NCBI RefSeq assembly: GCF_900090295.1
Contig: NZ_LT607753.1
Coordinates: 5,332,001 to 5,396,000, forward strand
DNA: 64,000 nt
Origin: Micromonospora coxensis
Lineage (GTDB): Bacteria; Actinomycetota; Actinomycetes; Mycobacteriales; Micromonosporaceae
Direction of reading: 5' to 3'
The notes beneath the pieces are model-generated. The model saw only the letters and a list, made by a program, of their open reading frames with translations. It made no database searches and was not told where the DNA came from. The position numbers were made by a program, and so were the translations under genes. Below, in pieces: positions 25,804-35,367 of the stretch (position 1 is the stretch's first letter; every line of letters starts with the position of its first letter).

Positions 25804-28158
25804 GTGGGTGCCGATCCGCGTGGCTGCGTACCGGAGAAGCCGGTCGCGCGGCACCGGGTGGACTGGCGCGAGTGGCTGCCGCTGACCCTGCTCACCGTGG
25901 CGGTGCTGGTCGGCGCCGCGCTGCGGGTCGCCGGCCTGCGCGGCGCCGCCGACCTGGTCTGGGCCGGGGTGACCCTGGTGGCGCTGCTGCCGGCGGCCTG
26001 GGCGGTGCTGCGCCAGCTGGCGCGCCGGCAGTTCGGGGTGGACGTGATCGCCGTGCTGGCCCTGGGCGGCGCGCTGCTGGTCCGCGAGTACCTGGCCGGG
26101 GCGGTGATCGCCGTCATGGTCGCCACCGGCCGGGCCCTGGAGGAGTACGCCCAGCGACGGGCGACGCGCGACCTGCGGGCGCTGCTGGAACGGGCGCCCC
26201 GGCAGGCGCGCCGGCGTACCGCCGACGGTGGCATCGAGGTGGTCCCGCTGGACCGGATCGCGGTCGGCGACCGGCTGCTGGTCGGCCCCGGCGACGTCAC
26301 GCCCGTCGACGGGGCGCTGGAGGACGCGGCGACCCTCGACGAGTCGGTGGTCACCGGCGAGGCGCAACTGGTGCAGCGGTCGGCGGGGGAGCAGGTGGCC
26401 AGCGGCGTGGTCAACGCCGGAGCGGCCGTCGGGCTGCGCGCCGTGCGCAGCGCCGCGGAGAGCACGTACGCCGGCATCGTCCGGCTGGCCGAGGAGGCGA
26501 CCGCGCGCAAGGCCCCGATGGTCCGCCTCGCGGACCGGTACGCGGCGGCGTTCGTGCCGTTCACCCTGGTGCTGGCCGGCGCGGCGTGGCTGTGGTCCGG
26601 GCAGTTCGTCCGGGCGGTCGCGGTGCTGGTGGTGGCCACCCCCTGCCCGCTGCTGCTGGCCACCCCGATCGCGATCGTGTCCGGGCTGTCCCGGGTGGCC
26701 CGGCGCGGGGTACTGGTCCGCGACGGCGGGTCGCTGGAACTGCTCGGCCGCGCCCGTACCCTGCTGGTGGACAAGACCGGCACGCTCACCGCCGGCCGGC
26801 CCCGGGCCACCGAGACGGTCGTCGCCCCCGGCGGGGACCGCGACGAGGTGCTGCGGCTGGCCGCCTCGGTCGAACAGCTCTCCCCGCACGTGCTGGCCGC
26901 AGCGCTGGTGCGCCAGGCCCGGGACCGGGGTCTGCCGCTGGCCGAGCCGACCGAGGTGACCGAGGAGCCCGGCCGGGGCGTCACCGGGCGGGTCGACGGC
27001 CGGCTGGTGCGGGTCGGCCAGCTCGCCGGGGCGCCGCCGCCGTGGGCGGCCTCGGCCCGCGAGCGGGCGGAGATCGCCGGCCGGTCCACGGTCTGGGTGA
27101 GCGACGAGCACGGCCCGCTCGGCGCGGTCGTGCTGGAGGACCCGGTACGCCCCGACGCCCGCCGCACCGTCCGTCGGCTGCGCGAGGCGGGGCTGACCCG
27201 CCTGGTGATGGTCACCGGGGACCGGCCCCGCACGGCCGAGCAGGTGGCCCAGGCGGTCGGGGTGGACGAGACGCTGGCGCAGTGCACGCCGGAGGAGAAG
27301 GTCGCCCGGGTCCGGCAGGAGTCGCAGCGGGCGGTGACGGTGATGGTCGGCGACGGCGTCAACGACGCCCCGGCGCTCGCCGCGGCGCACGTGGGCGTGG
27401 CGATGGGCGCGACCGGGGCGACCGCCTCGGCGGACGTGGCCGACGCGGTGCTCACCGTCGACCGGCTGGACCGGCTCGCCGACGCCGTGGAGATCGCCCG
27501 GTACGCCCGCCGGATCGCGGTGCAGAGCGCCACGGTCGGGATGGGGCTGGCGGTCGCGGCGATGCTGTTCGCGGCGGCCGGCCGGTTGCCCCCGGTGGGC
27601 GGCGCGTTCCTCCAGGAGGGCATCGACGTGCTGGTGATCCTCAACGCGCTGCGGGCCCTGGGCGGTGGGCTGCGCCGCCGCGAGGTGCCGCCGGCCACCC
27701 GCGCGCTGCTCGACCGGTACGCCGGCGAGCACACCGGGGTACGCGACGTGCTGGCCGGGTTGCGCGACACCGCCGACCTGGTGGCCGTCCGCCCGGACGC
27801 CCCCGAGTGCCTGCCGGCGCTGCGCGCGACGCACCGGCGGCTGACCGAGGAGGTGCTGCCGCACGAGTCGGCCGAGGAGCAGCACCTCTACCCGGCGCTG
27901 GCCGGGCCGCTGGGCAGCGCCGAGGCGACGTCCACGATGAGCCGGGGGCACCTGGAGATCCGCCGGCTGGTGGACCGCGTCGGCGCTCACCTGGCCCAGG
28001 CCGGCGCCGGGCCGCTGCGCCGCGACCAGGTGCCGGACCTGCTCGCCGCCCTCTACGGGCTGGACGCGGTGCTGCGCCTGCACCTGGCCCAGGAGGAGGA
28101 GGACTACTTCACCCTCGACCCCGCCGGCCCCGGCGAAGGCGGGACCGCCCGGGCGTGA
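25804..28158 (+). CDS. P1B-5-type metal-transporting ATPase with C-terminal hemerythrin domain
   Basis: 784 residues from the GTG at 25804; no ribosome site is visible and starts at 25858 or further upstream are possible. The P-type core has the TGEA loop (VVTGEAQ), phosphorylated Asp323 in DKTGTLT, and GDGVNDAPAL. The metal-binding membrane motif is TPCP (Thr279-Cys281) with QEGIDVLVILNALR in the last span; TPC plus QExxD is the P1B-5 signature, reported to carry nickel or iron. There is no N-terminal metal-binding domain. Residues about 640-775 form a hemerythrin-like four-helix domain (THRRLTEEVLPHESAEEQHLY, later GHLEIRRL and LHLAQEEEDYF) that could bind a di-iron centre and sense oxygen or iron. 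It probably exports Fe2+/Ni2+ under hypoxia. Confidence 0.88.
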   Translation: MGADPRGCVPEKPVARHRVDWREWLPLTLLTVAVLVGAALRVAGLRGAADLVWAGVTLVALLPAAWAVLRQLARRQFGVDVIAVLALGGALLVREYLAGAVIAVMVATGRALEEYAQRRATRDLRALLERAPRQARRRTADGGIEVVPLDRIAVGDRLLVGPGDVTPVDGALEDAATLDESVVTGEAQLVQRSAGEQVASGVVNAGAAVGLRAVRSAAESTYAGIVRLAEEATARKAPMVRLADRYAAAFVPFTLVLAGAAWLWSGQFVRAVAVLVVATPCPLLLATPIAIVSGLSRVARRGVLVRDGGSLELLGRARTLLVDKTGTLTAGRPRATETVVAPGGDRDEVLRLAASVEQLSPHVLAAALVRQARDRGLPLAEPTEVTEEPGRGVTGRVDGRLVRVGQLAGAPPPWAASARERAEIAGRSTVWVSDEHGPLGAVVLEDPVRPDARRTVRRLREAGLTRLVMVTGDRPRTAEQVAQAVGVDETLAQCTPEEKVARVRQESQRAVTVMVGDGVNDAPALAAAHVGVAMGATGATASADVADAVLTVDRLDRLADAVEIARYARRIAVQSATVGMGLAVAAMLFAAAGRLPPVGGAFLQEGIDVLVILNALRALGGGLRRREVPPATRALLDRYAGEHTGVRDVLAGLRDTADLVAVRPDAPECLPALRATHRRLTEEVLPHESAEEQHLYPALAGPLGSAEATSTMSRGHLEIRRLVDRVGAHLAQAGAGPLRRDQVPDLLAALYGLDAVLRLHLAQEEEDYFTLDPAGPGEGGTARA

Positions 28159-28195
28159 CCGTGCCCGGCCCCGACGACGGCGGGACCGGGCACGG
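28159..28195. terminator. Hairpin between the ATPase and USP genes
   Basis: A 10-bp perfect stem CCGTGCCCGG plus inner pairing closes a 17-nt apex between convergent genes. No T-run. Confidence 0.6.
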
Positions 28196-28206
28196 CAGGC
28201 GACGGC

Positions 28207-29076
28207 TCAGCGTTCCCGGGCCACCACCACCGGGCAGTGCGCGTGCTGGACGAGCTGCTGGCTGACGCTGCCCAGCAGCATGCCCCGCAGCCCGCCCCGG
28301 CCCCGGCTGCCCACCACCACGAGCTGGGCGTCCCGGCTCGCCTCGACCAGCGTGGCCGCCGGGTTGCCGGGCCGGACGTCCACCTCGACCGCCAGGTCGG
28401 GGAAGGTCTGCCGCCACCGGGCCAGCGCCTGCTCCACGGCGGCGCGTTCCTCGTCGGCGGTGGCCCCCTCGTCGTGCTCCGACGGCCGCCGCTCACCCCC
28501 GACGACCCGGACGACCCGCAGCGGCGCCTCCCGCTGCACGGCGCGTTCCACCGCGAAGCCGAGCGCCACCCGGGACGACTCGGAGCCGTCGACGCCCACC
28601 ACCACCGGCCCGGTCGCGGCGTCGGCCTGCCCGTCGCGGACCACCACCACCGGGCAGTGCGCGTGGGCGGTCACCGACACGGCGGTGGAGCCGGCGAGCA
28701 GGCCGCCGAAGCCGCCGTGGCCCCGACTGCCCAGCACCAGCAGCCCCGCGTCGGCGGAACGCTCCTGGAGCACCAGGGCCGGCGGGCCGTCGAGGACGTC
28801 GCCGTGCACGGTCACGTCCGGCCGCAGGGTGGCGGCGTCCGCCGCCGCCTTGCGGACCAGTTCCTCGACCTGCCGGCGGGCGGTCTCGTCCGGCCAGATC
28901 CCCGGGGCCACCCCGGGACCGATCCAGCCGGCCACGGTCAGCCACTCGAAGACGTACAGCAGGCGGACCGGTCGGCCGCTGTGCCGCGCCTCGTCCAGCG
29001 CCCAGTTCAGCGCGAGGGTGGCGTCGGTCGACCCGTCGTAGCCGACCAGGATCTCGTCTCCGCTCACCGCGCTCAC
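28207..29076 (-). CDS. Universal stress protein, tandem domains
   Basis: 289 residues with two USP domains. Each begins with the beta-strand/Asp motif (ILVGYDGST and PVVVGVDGSE) and ends with the ATP-binding glycine motif (GSRGHGGFGGLLAGSTA; GSRGRGGLRGMLLGSVS). Both halves look intact, so it should bind two nucleotides. Tandem USPs of this kind are abundant in DosR regulons. It follows the phosphoketolase by 22 bp on the same strand, so they form an operon. Confidence 0.93.
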   Translation of the reverse strand: MSAVSGDEILVGYDGSTDATLALNWALDEARHSGRPVRLLYVFEWLTVAGWIGPGVAPGIWPDETARRQVEELVRKAAADAATLRPDVTVHGDVLDGPPALVLQERSADAGLLVLGSRGHGGFGGLLAGSTAVSVTAHAHCPVVVVRDGQADAATGPVVVGVDGSESSRVALGFAVERAVQREAPLRVVRVVGGERRPSEHDEGATADEERAAVEQALARWRQTFPDLAVEVDVRPGNPAATLVEASRDAQLVVVGSRGRGGLRGMLLGSVSQQLVQHAHCPVVVARER

Positions 29077-29098
29077 CTCCTGTCGGGTGTCGGTGGGG

Positions 29099-31501
29099 TC
29101 ACTGATCGCCGCGCAGCGCCTGGTCCGTCTCGCGGATCCAGCGCCACTCGGCGACCCGGGGGTCGTCCTCGCCGTAGGTGCGGGTGTGGTCGCGGCACGC
29201 CTGCCGGGCGTCGACCATCTCCTGGCGCAGGTGGGCGGCGCGCGAGGCGAGCCCCGGCACCCGGTCGATCACGTCGATCACCAGGTGGAACCGGTCCAGG
29301 TCGTTGAGCATCACCATGTCGAACGGCGTGGTGGTGGTGCCCTCCTCCTTGTACCCGCGCACGTGCAGGTTGTCGTGGTTGGCCCGGCGGTAGGTGAGCC
29401 GGTGGATCAGCCACGGGTAACCGTGGTACGCGAAGATGATCGGCTTGTCGCGGGTGAAGATGGTGTCGAACTCGTTGTCCGGCAGGCCGTGCGGGTGCTC
29501 CGACGGCGGTTGCAGGCGCATCAGGTCCACCACGTTGACCACCCGCACCTTCAACTCGGGCAGGTGCTGCCGGAGCAGGTCGGCCGCGGCGAGGGTCTCC
29601 AGGGTCGGCACGTCGCCGGCGCAGGCGAGCACCACGTCCGGCTCGGCGCCCTCGTCGGTGCTGGCCCAGTCCCAGATGCCCAGGCCGCGCCGGCAGTGCT
29701 GGACCGCCTCGTCCATGCTCAGCCAGTTCGGCGCGGGCTGCTTGCCGGCGACCACCACGTTGATGTAGTGCCGGCTGCGCAGGCAGTGGTCCATCGTGGA
29801 GAGCAGGGTGTTGGCGTCCGGCGGCAGGTACACCCGCACCACTTCGGCCTTCTTGTTGACCACGTGGTCGATGAAGCCCGGGTCCTGGTGCGAGAAGCCG
29901 TTGTGGTCCTGCCGCCACACGTGGCTGGAGAGCAGGTAGTTCAGCGAGGCGACCGGCTCGCGCCAGGGGATGCCCCGGGTCACCTTCAGCCACTTGGCGT
30001 GCTGGTTGACCATCGAGTCGACGATGTGGATGAACGCCTCGTAGCTGGTGAAGATGCCGTGCCGTCCGGTGAGCAGGTAGCCCTCCAGCCAGCCCTCGCA
30101 AAGGTGCTCGGAGAGCACCTCCATCACCCGGCCGTCGGCGGAGAGGTGGTCGTCGCCCTCGACGGTGTCGGCCACGAACGCCCGGTCGGTGACCTCGAAG
30201 GCCGCGCCGAGCCGGTTCGAGGCGACCTCGTCCGGGCCGAACAGGCGGAACGTCTGCGGGTTACGGGTGATCACGTCCCGGACCCAGGTGCCGAGCACAC
30301 CGGTGGCGCCGACCGCCGGCTCGCCCGGGGTCTTCACCTCGACCCCGTACTCGCGGAAGTCCGGCAGGTCCAGGTCGCGCAGCAGCCGCCCGCCGTTGGC
30401 GACCGGGTTGGCGCTCATCCGCCGGTCACCGATGGGCGGCAGCGCGGCCAGTTCGCCGACCGGCGCGCCGGTGGCGTCGAAGAGCTCCTCCGGCCGGTAG
30501 CTGCGCAGCCAGCGCTCCAGCTCGGCCAGGTGCTCCGGGTTCTTCCGGACCTCCGAGATCGGCACCTGGTGGGCCCGGTAGGTCCCCTCGACCTGCTTGC
30601 CGTCGACCCGCGCCGGCCCGGTCCAGCCCTTCGGCGTCCGCAGGATGATCATCGGCCAGCGGGGGCGTTCGACGGTCCCGCCGGAGCGGGCCCGGCGCTG
30701 GATCTCGGCGATCTCGTCGCAGGCCCGGTCGAGGGTGGCCGCGAGCAGTTGGTGCACCTTCGTCGGGTCGTCGCCCTCGACGATGTACGGCTGGTGCCCG
30801 TAGCCGCGCATCAGGTCGAGCAGGTCCTCGGTGGAGATCCGGTCCAGCACCGTCGGGTTGGCGATCTTGTAGCCGTTGAGGTGCAGGATCGGCAGCACCG
30901 CGCCGTCACGGGCCGGGTTGAGGAAGACGTTGGACAGCCAGCTGCCGGCCAGCGGACCGGTCTCGGCCTCGCCGTCGCCGATGACACAGGCAACCAGCAG
31001 GTCGGGGTTGTCGAAGGCCGCGCCGTAGGCGTGGCTGAGCGCGTACCCCAGCTCGCCGCCCTCGTGGATCGAACCCGGCACCTCCGGCGCCACGTGGCTC
31101 GGGATGCCGCCGGGGAAGGAGAACTGCCGGAACAGCCGCTGCATGCCGGTCTCGTCGCGGCTGACCGAGTGGTACAGCTCGCTGTAGGTGCCCTCCAGCC
31201 AGGTGTTCGCCACCAGGGCCGGACCGCCGTGGCCGGGGCCGGTGACGAAGATCGCCGAGAGGTCCCGGTCGACGATGACCCGGTTGAGGTGCGCGTAGAG
31301 CAGGTTGAGCCCCGGGCTGGTGCCCCAGTGGCCCAGCAGCCGGGGCTTGACGTGCTCGGGCTTCAGCGGCTCACGCAGCAGCGGGTTGTCCAGCAGGTAG
31401 ATCTGGCCGACGGTCAGGTAGTTGGCCGCCCGCCAGTAGGCGTCCAGCCGGCGCAGCTCGTCTTCGGTCAGTGGGCCGTGCAGGTCGAGAGCGGTGTCCA
31501 T
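29099..31501 (-). CDS. xfp: Phosphoketolase (xylulose-5-phosphate/fructose-6-phosphate)
   Basis: 800 residues, full length for Xfp enzymes. The thiamine-diphosphate region shows [16 protein letters not shown], and [19 protein letters not shown] and [16 protein letters not shown] are family hallmarks. It cleaves xylulose-5-P or fructose-6-P with phosphate to acetyl phosphate, giving ATP via acetate kinase without respiration. That fits hypoxia, and DosR-linked phosphoketolases are known in actinobacteria. A DosR-like box lies 99-112 bp upstream, and a USP gene is co-transcribed behind it. Confidence 0.95.
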   Translation of the reverse strand: MDTALDLHGPLTEDELRRLDAYWRAANYLTVGQIYLLDNPLLREPLKPEHVKPRLLGHWGTSPGLNLLYAHLNRVIVDRDLSAIFVTGPGHGGPALVANTWLEGTYSELYHSVSRDETGMQRLFRQFSFPGGIPSHVAPEVPGSIHEGGELGYALSHAYGAAFDNPDLLVACVIGDGEAETGPLAGSWLSNVFLNPARDGAVLPILHLNGYKIANPTVLDRISTEDLLDLMRGYGHQPYIVEGDDPTKVHQLLAATLDRACDEIAEIQRRARSGGTVERPRWPMIILRTPKGWTGPARVDGKQVEGTYRAHQVPISEVRKNPEHLAELERWLRSYRPEELFDATGAPVGELAALPPIGDRRMSANPVANGGRLLRDLDLPDFREYGVEVKTPGEPAVGATGVLGTWVRDVITRNPQTFRLFGPDEVASNRLGAAFEVTDRAFVADTVEGDDHLSADGRVMEVLSEHLCEGWLEGYLLTGRHGIFTSYEAFIHIVDSMVNQHAKWLKVTRGIPWREPVASLNYLLSSHVWRQDHNGFSHQDPGFIDHVVNKKAEVVRVYLPPDANTLLSTMDHCLRSRHYINVVVAGKQPAPNWLSMDEAVQHCRRGLGIWDWASTDEGAEPDVVLACAGDVPTLETLAAADLLRQHLPELKVRVVNVVDLMRLQPPSEHPHGLPDNEFDTIFTRDKPIIFAYHGYPWLIHRLTYRRANHDNLHVRGYKEEGTTTTPFDMVMLNDLDRFHLVIDVIDRVPGLASRAAHLRQEMVDARQACRDHTRTYGEDDPRVAEWRWIRETDQALRGDQ

Positions 31502-31599
31502 GCTGCAATAGCCTCTCGCGGGTCGCGGACTTCTGCACCCGGAAGCCTGATTTCCTCCCCGGGCAGCTCCAGCTTCGCCCAGTCGGGCGAAGTGGATCA

Positions 31600-31613
31600 G
31601 GGTCGTTGGTCCC
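31600..31613. promoter_or_regulatory. DosR/DevR-like box 3, upstream of phosphoketolase
   Basis: GGGTCGTTGGTCCC fits the GGGNCN-NN-NGNCCC core; the palindrome extends outward to CAGGG/CCCTG. It lies in the 126-bp gap between the two minus-strand genes, upstream of xfp. Confidence 0.6.
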
Positions 31614-31627
31614 TGGAGCCAGGGGCG

Positions 31628-32467
31628 TCATGTCCCGTCCTGCGCCGACCCGGTCAATCCACGCACGACGATGACCGGGGTCGGCGCGTGGTAGAGCAGG
31701 GTCTGGCTCACGGCGCCCAACATCCCGCGCCACGGCTCGTCGCCCCGGGCGCCGACCACGGCGACCTGCGCGGAGCGCGACTGTTCCACCAGGACGGTGC
31801 CCGGGTCGCCGCGGACCGTGTGACACTCGGTGGGGACCGTGGGATGGCCCCGGCCGGCCCGGGCCACCGCCTCGGCGAGCACCTCCTCGCCGACGTCGGG
31901 CCGTCCCGGCTCGACCACCCGCACCGCGATCAGCCGGGCCTGCCGCCGGGACGCGCAGTCGACGGCGAAGCCGAGGGCGGTCAGGGCGCTCTCCGACCCG
32001 TCCACCCCGACCAGGACCGGTCCGTTCGGCGGTGGCTCACGTCGGGCCACCAGCACCGGGCAGCCGGCCCGGGCGGCGAGTTGGACGGCGGGGGCGTCGG
32101 CCGGCACGCAGGCCGCGCAGCCGGCCATGCCGCCGTCGCCGATGGCCACCAGGAACGCCGTCTCGGAGCGGCGTACCAGGGTCTCGACCGGGGAGCCCTC
32201 GACGATCTCCGCGCTGACCGACACCGCCGGTTCGACCTCGTTGGCGACCGCCGCGGCCCGGGCGATCAGGTTCTCGGCCTCGGCCCGGGGGCCGACGACC
32301 GAGGGCGCCTGGAGGGCGGCCTCCCAGTTGAAGGCGTGCAGCAGGGCCAGGTCGCGGCCGTGCGCGGCGGCCTCCCGCGCGGCCAGCCGGACGACCTGCA
32401 TGTCCTGCGCGGACGGGCCGACGCCGGCCACCACCGGCGCGCCGGCGGATCCGGTCATCCGGCTCAC
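31628..32467 (-). CDS. Universal stress protein, tandem domains, first domain degenerate
   Basis: 279 residues with two USP domains. The C-terminal one has PVLVGVDGSE and a recognisable glycine motif (GARGDEPWRGMLGAVSQTL). In the N-terminal one the ATP-binding loop is altered to GDGGMAGCAACVPADAP, lacking the usual G-x9-G-S/T pattern and rich in cysteine, so it probably does not bind ATP normally. It ends 126 bp before the phosphoketolase start, with a DosR-like box between, so the two are probably separately controlled members of one regulon. Confidence 0.88.
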   Translation of the reverse strand: MSRMTGSAGAPVVAGVGPSAQDMQVVRLAAREAAAHGRDLALLHAFNWEAALQAPSVVGPRAEAENLIARAAAVANEVEPAVSVSAEIVEGSPVETLVRRSETAFLVAIGDGGMAGCAACVPADAPAVQLAARAGCPVLVARREPPPNGPVLVGVDGSESALTALGFAVDCASRRQARLIAVRVVEPGRPDVGEEVLAEAVARAGRGHPTVPTECHTVRGDPGTVLVEQSRSAQVAVVGARGDEPWRGMLGAVSQTLLYHAPTPVIVVRGLTGSAQDGT

Positions 32468-32522
32468 CTCCCGGGCGTCCCGCGGGGCACGGCCACGCCG
32501 TCCCCACCGACGCTAGTCCGGC

Positions 32523-32570
32523 CGCCGGGCCGGCGGGCGGGGATCGGCACACCCGCCCGCCGGCCCGGCG
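32523..32570 (-). terminator. Strong hairpin after the SDR gene
   Basis: A 19-bp perfect stem (arm containing CCGGGCCGGCGGGCGGG) with a 10-nt loop lies 39 bp past the SDR stop. It separates the TetR-SDR operon from the USP gene. Confidence 0.75.
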
Positions 32571-32608
32571 CGGACGGCCCGGCCGGCTGTCCTGCCGATC
32601 GCCCGGGA

Positions 32609-33436
32609 TCAGCGGAACTGGAGCCGGGCCACCGCGTCGAAGACCCGCGCGCCGAACAGCCGGCGGGTGTGCACCATCGCCCAGGCGGCGGCGGTGACCA
32701 GGTAGCGGGTGCGCGGACGGCGGGCGGTGACCGCCCGCTCGATCACCCGGGCCACCGTGTCCGGCGTCGCGGCCAGCTTCGGGTCGGCGTAGCCGCGCGC
32801 CATCGCCGCGTCGACCGCCGCGGTCATCTTCCGGTACGGCCCGTTCGGGTCGGCGCCGGATCCGAGCGACTCGGCGGCCACCGTGCCGAAGCCGGTGCGG
32901 ATCAGACCGGGCTCGACGAGCACGACGTCGACGCCGAACGGGCGCACCTCCTGGCGCAGCGCGTCGGAGATCGCCTCCACGGCGTACTTGCTGGCGTGGT
33001 AGTAGCCGCCTCCGGGGAAGACCAGCCGGCCGCCCATCGAGCTGATGTTGACGATCCGGCCCCGGCCGGCCCGGCGCATGCCGGGCAGCACCAGCTGGGT
33101 GAGCCGGCTGAGCCCGAACACGTTGGTCTCGAACTGGGCGCGGACCCGGTCCATCGACGCTTCCTCGATCGGGCCGTACTCGCCGTAGCCGGCGTTGTTG
33201 ATCAGCACGTCGATGTGCCCGTGCGCGGCCTCGACGGTGGCGACGGCGGCTCGCATGGACTCCTCGTCGGTGACGTCGAGGGGGAGCAGCCGGGCGCCGG
33301 CGTCGGCCAGGTCGGCGATGGCGTCGACCTTGCGGGCGGTGGCGTAGACGATGAAGTCGGGACGGCCGGCGAGCCGGCGGGCGGTGGCCCGGCCGATGCC
33401 GGAGGAGGTGCCGGTGATCAGGACGGTGGTGGTCAT
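32609..33436 (-). CDS. Short-chain dehydrogenase/reductase (SDR)
   Basis: 275 residues. The cofactor motif TGTSSGIG is at residues 9-16 and NNAG follows; catalytic Ser is in VNISSMGG and Tyr/Lys in YYHASKYAVE. It oxidises or reduces an unknown alcohol or ketone with NAD(P). Its ATG overlaps the stop of the TetR gene (ATGA), so it is translationally coupled to its presumed repressor. The substrate may be the TetR ligand or related to it (inference). Confidence 0.9.
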   Translation of the reverse strand: MTTTVLITGTSSGIGRATARRLAGRPDFIVYATARKVDAIADLADAGARLLPLDVTDEESMRAAVATVEAAHGHIDVLINNAGYGEYGPIEEASMDRVRAQFETNVFGLSRLTQLVLPGMRRAGRGRIVNISSMGGRLVFPGGGYYHASKYAVEAISDALRQEVRPFGVDVVLVEPGLIRTGFGTVAAESLGSGADPNGPYRKMTAAVDAAMARGYADPKLAATPDTVARVIERAVTARRPRTRYLVTAAAWAMVHTRRLFGARVFDAVARLQFR

Positions 33437-33996
33437 GCGGGGGCTCCCGGATGGGTGAGGCCGGCAACGAGCAGCGCGACGCCGTCGCGCAGTCGCCGCC
33501 GGGGCAGGTCGGGGTCGGTGAGGTCGGCCTCCAGGCCGCGGGTGAGCGCCACCAGGACGTCGGCGACGGAGCGGGCGCGGGGCCCGGCGGCGTCGGCGAG
33601 GGCGGCGGTCACCAGGTCGGTCAGCTCCCGGGTGTACGCCTCGGCGAGGTCTCCGGTGAGCTTGGTGCTGGTGTCCAGGAGTTCGGCGGCGTGCCGGCTC
33701 TCCCGGTGCAGTCTGAGGGTCAGTTCGAGCTTGGCCGCGAGCACGTCGTGCAGCCGCTGCTCCAGCGGGACGCCCTCGGTGGCGGCAGCCCGCCGGGCCT
33801 CGTCGAGCGAGCCGGCGAAGAGCCGTTCGGCCAGCCGCCGGAACGCGTCGTCCTTGTTGCGGACGTACTGGTAGACGGCGGGACGCGACATTCCGGCCGT
33901 CGTGGCGATGTCGTCCATCGTCGTGCGCCGCACCCCGTGCCGGGTGAAGCATTCGTACGCGGCGGCGAGGATCGTCTCCAACCGTTCGTTCGACAT
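33433..33996 (-). CDS. TetR-family regulator of the SDR operon
   Basis: 187 residues from the ATG at 33996 (longer in-frame starts would run through the operator). DNA-binding domain about 5-50 with MDDIATTAGMSRPAVYQYV. The C-terminal half is an unassigned ligand domain. An inverted repeat CTGACAA-N12-TTGTCAG sits directly upstream and overlaps the promoter, suggesting autorepression of the TetR-SDR pair. Coupled to the SDR gene by a four-base overlap. Confidence 0.88.
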   Translation of the reverse strand: MSNERLETILAAAYECFTRHGVRRTTMDDIATTAGMSRPAVYQYVRNKDDAFRRLAERLFAGSLDEARRAAATEGVPLEQRLHDVLAAKLELTLRLHRESRHAAELLDTSTKLTGDLAEAYTRELTDLVTAALADAAGPRARSVADVLVALTRGLEADLTDPDLPRRRLRDGVALLVAGLTHPGAPA

Positions 33997-33997
33997 G

Positions 33998-34023
33998 CTG
34001 ACAATACTTGCACACTTTGTCAG
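33998..34023. promoter_or_regulatory. Operator of the TetR-SDR operon
   Basis: Perfect 7-bp arms CTGACAA and TTGTCAG, 12 bp apart, begin one base upstream of the TetR ATG. The segment is AT-rich compared with its surroundings. Confidence 0.6.
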
Positions 34024-34392
34024 AACGTCGAGCGTGTCTCCGGTCACTCCCGAGGCCGGCCCTCTCCCACCTGCGCGGAAGGCCCGGCCAGGGGGAGGGG
34101 CGCGCAGGCCAGCCGGACGCGGAGCGTGACTGGCGCGTCGGGGGCAGCAGAGCGAAGGCGGGACTGGCGGCGGACGGGGTGGCCGCGCGCCTCACGGAGT
34201 GTGACCGGGGGTGACGGATCCTGACGGCTGGAGCCGGGCGGCTGATCGTCTGCAACTGCCGGGGTGTGGCGCCGGCGGCCTCACCTCGGGTGAGGCCGGA
34301 TCGGACAGGAGGTGCGCACGGCAGCCCGGGCGTGAGCGGATCGGACCCCGGGCACGGGGGAGGCCGACAGCGCCGGGCGCGGCTACCGGAGG
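34024..34392. other. Non-coding gap between the TetR and PP2C genes
   Basis: About 370 bp without a credible gene. The only structure I see is a 10-bp perfect hairpin (CGGCCTCACC, loop TCG) at 34276-34298, about 95 bp past the PP2C stop, which may be its terminator. Confidence 0.4.
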
Positions 34393-35178
34393 TCAGGGGG
34401 CGGGGTGGACCCGCAGGACGGCAGCCGTGGCGTTGTCGTCGCCGCCCTCGGCGAGGGTGGCCGCGAGCAGGGCCCGCACCGCCTGCGCCGGGTCCGGTTC
34501 GGCGAGCAGCTCCCGCAGCCGGTGGTAGTCGAGCTGGTCGCTCACCCCGTCGGTGCAGAGCAACCAGGTGTCGCCGGGGCGCAGCGGGACGGCCAGCAGG
34601 TCCGCCTCGGGGCGGTCCGGGTGGCCGACGTAGCGCAGGAGCTGGTAGCGGGCCCGGGCCGCCTCCGGGGAGTTCGCCGGCCACCAGCCGTGCAGCAACC
34701 CCAGCCACGCCATGGTGTGGTCGACGGTCACCAACTCCAGGACGCCGTCGCGCAGCCGGTACGCCCGCGAGTCGCCGAGCTGGACGATCCAGCCCTGCTC
34801 GCCGTCCGGCTCGGCGATCAGGGCGGTCAGCGTGCAGCCGGTCAGCTCGTCCAGCGCCGCGCCGGCCCGGCGTACCCGGGTCTGGGCCTCGGCCACCGCG
34901 GCGCGCAGCTCGCGCGCCCCGACGGCCGGCCAGCCGGCGCGGACCCGCTCGACCAGGGTGGCCGTGGCGGTGGTGCCGGCGGTCCGGCTGCCCTCGCCGT
35001 CGCCCATGCCGTCGGCGACCACCACGAGGGGCAGTTCCGCATCGAGGTGCAGCACGTCGAAGTTGGCCCGGTAGCGGTTGCCGACCACGGTGCCGCCGGC
35101 GAGTTCCAGGCAGATCCGGCCCACGGTCGACCGGCGCGCGGCCTCGACGGGTGCGGCGGCGGAGCGGCGACGGAACAC
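34393..35178 (-). CDS. PP2C-type serine/threonine protein phosphatase
   Basis: 261 residues from the GTG at 35178, chosen because a -10-like TACCGT lies 6 nt upstream (leaderless); the frame remains open above it. PP2C motifs are visible: VVVADGMGDGEG (metal Asp), GCTLTALIAE, VQLGDSRAYRL, LLCTDGVSDQL and the terminal GGDDNATAAVL. The N terminus before the catalytic core is short, so it is cytoplasmic with no sensor domain. It would dephosphorylate Ser/Thr-kinase substrates; no kinase is adjacent. Confidence 0.9.
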   Translation of the reverse strand: MFRRRSAAAPVEAARRSTVGRICLELAGGTVVGNRYRANFDVLHLDAELPLVVVADGMGDGEGSRTAGTTATATLVERVRAGWPAVGARELRAAVAEAQTRVRRAGAALDELTGCTLTALIAEPDGEQGWIVQLGDSRAYRLRDGVLELVTVDHTMAWLGLLHGWWPANSPEAARARYQLLRYVGHPDRPEADLLAVPLRPGDTWLLCTDGVSDQLDYHRLRELLAEPDPAQAVRALLAATLAEGGDDNATAAVLRVHPAP

Positions 35179-35367
35179 CAGCGGACGGTAGCACCGGTCA
35201 GGTCGCCCGCCGGGTGACCGTCGATCGTGTCGGCGGACGCCCGGCCGTGCGGGGCGTGCCGGCGAGCGGGAGGGACGGCAGTCGGCGCCACCGCAGCTCG
35301 GCGGCGGGTCTCGGTGGACCGTCCGGCCGGGGGCACCGGGCAGCCGTCGCCGGCAGGACGACCGAAT

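Noticed and set aside
24604..28083. A frame joining the second nitroreductase with sequence antisense to the ATPase
   Set aside because: Only the part ending at 25614 has family motifs; the upstream extension is antisense to the P-type ATPase.
29087..33874. A 1,595-codon open frame on the plus strand opposite the phosphoketolase and USP genes
   Set aside because: It is a GC-rich shadow frame antisense to genes with clear motifs; its translation is low-complexity with no domain.
34211..34528. A 105-codon frame in the TetR-PP2C gap
   Set aside because: Low-complexity translation, no ribosome site, and its 3' half is antisense to the PP2C gene.
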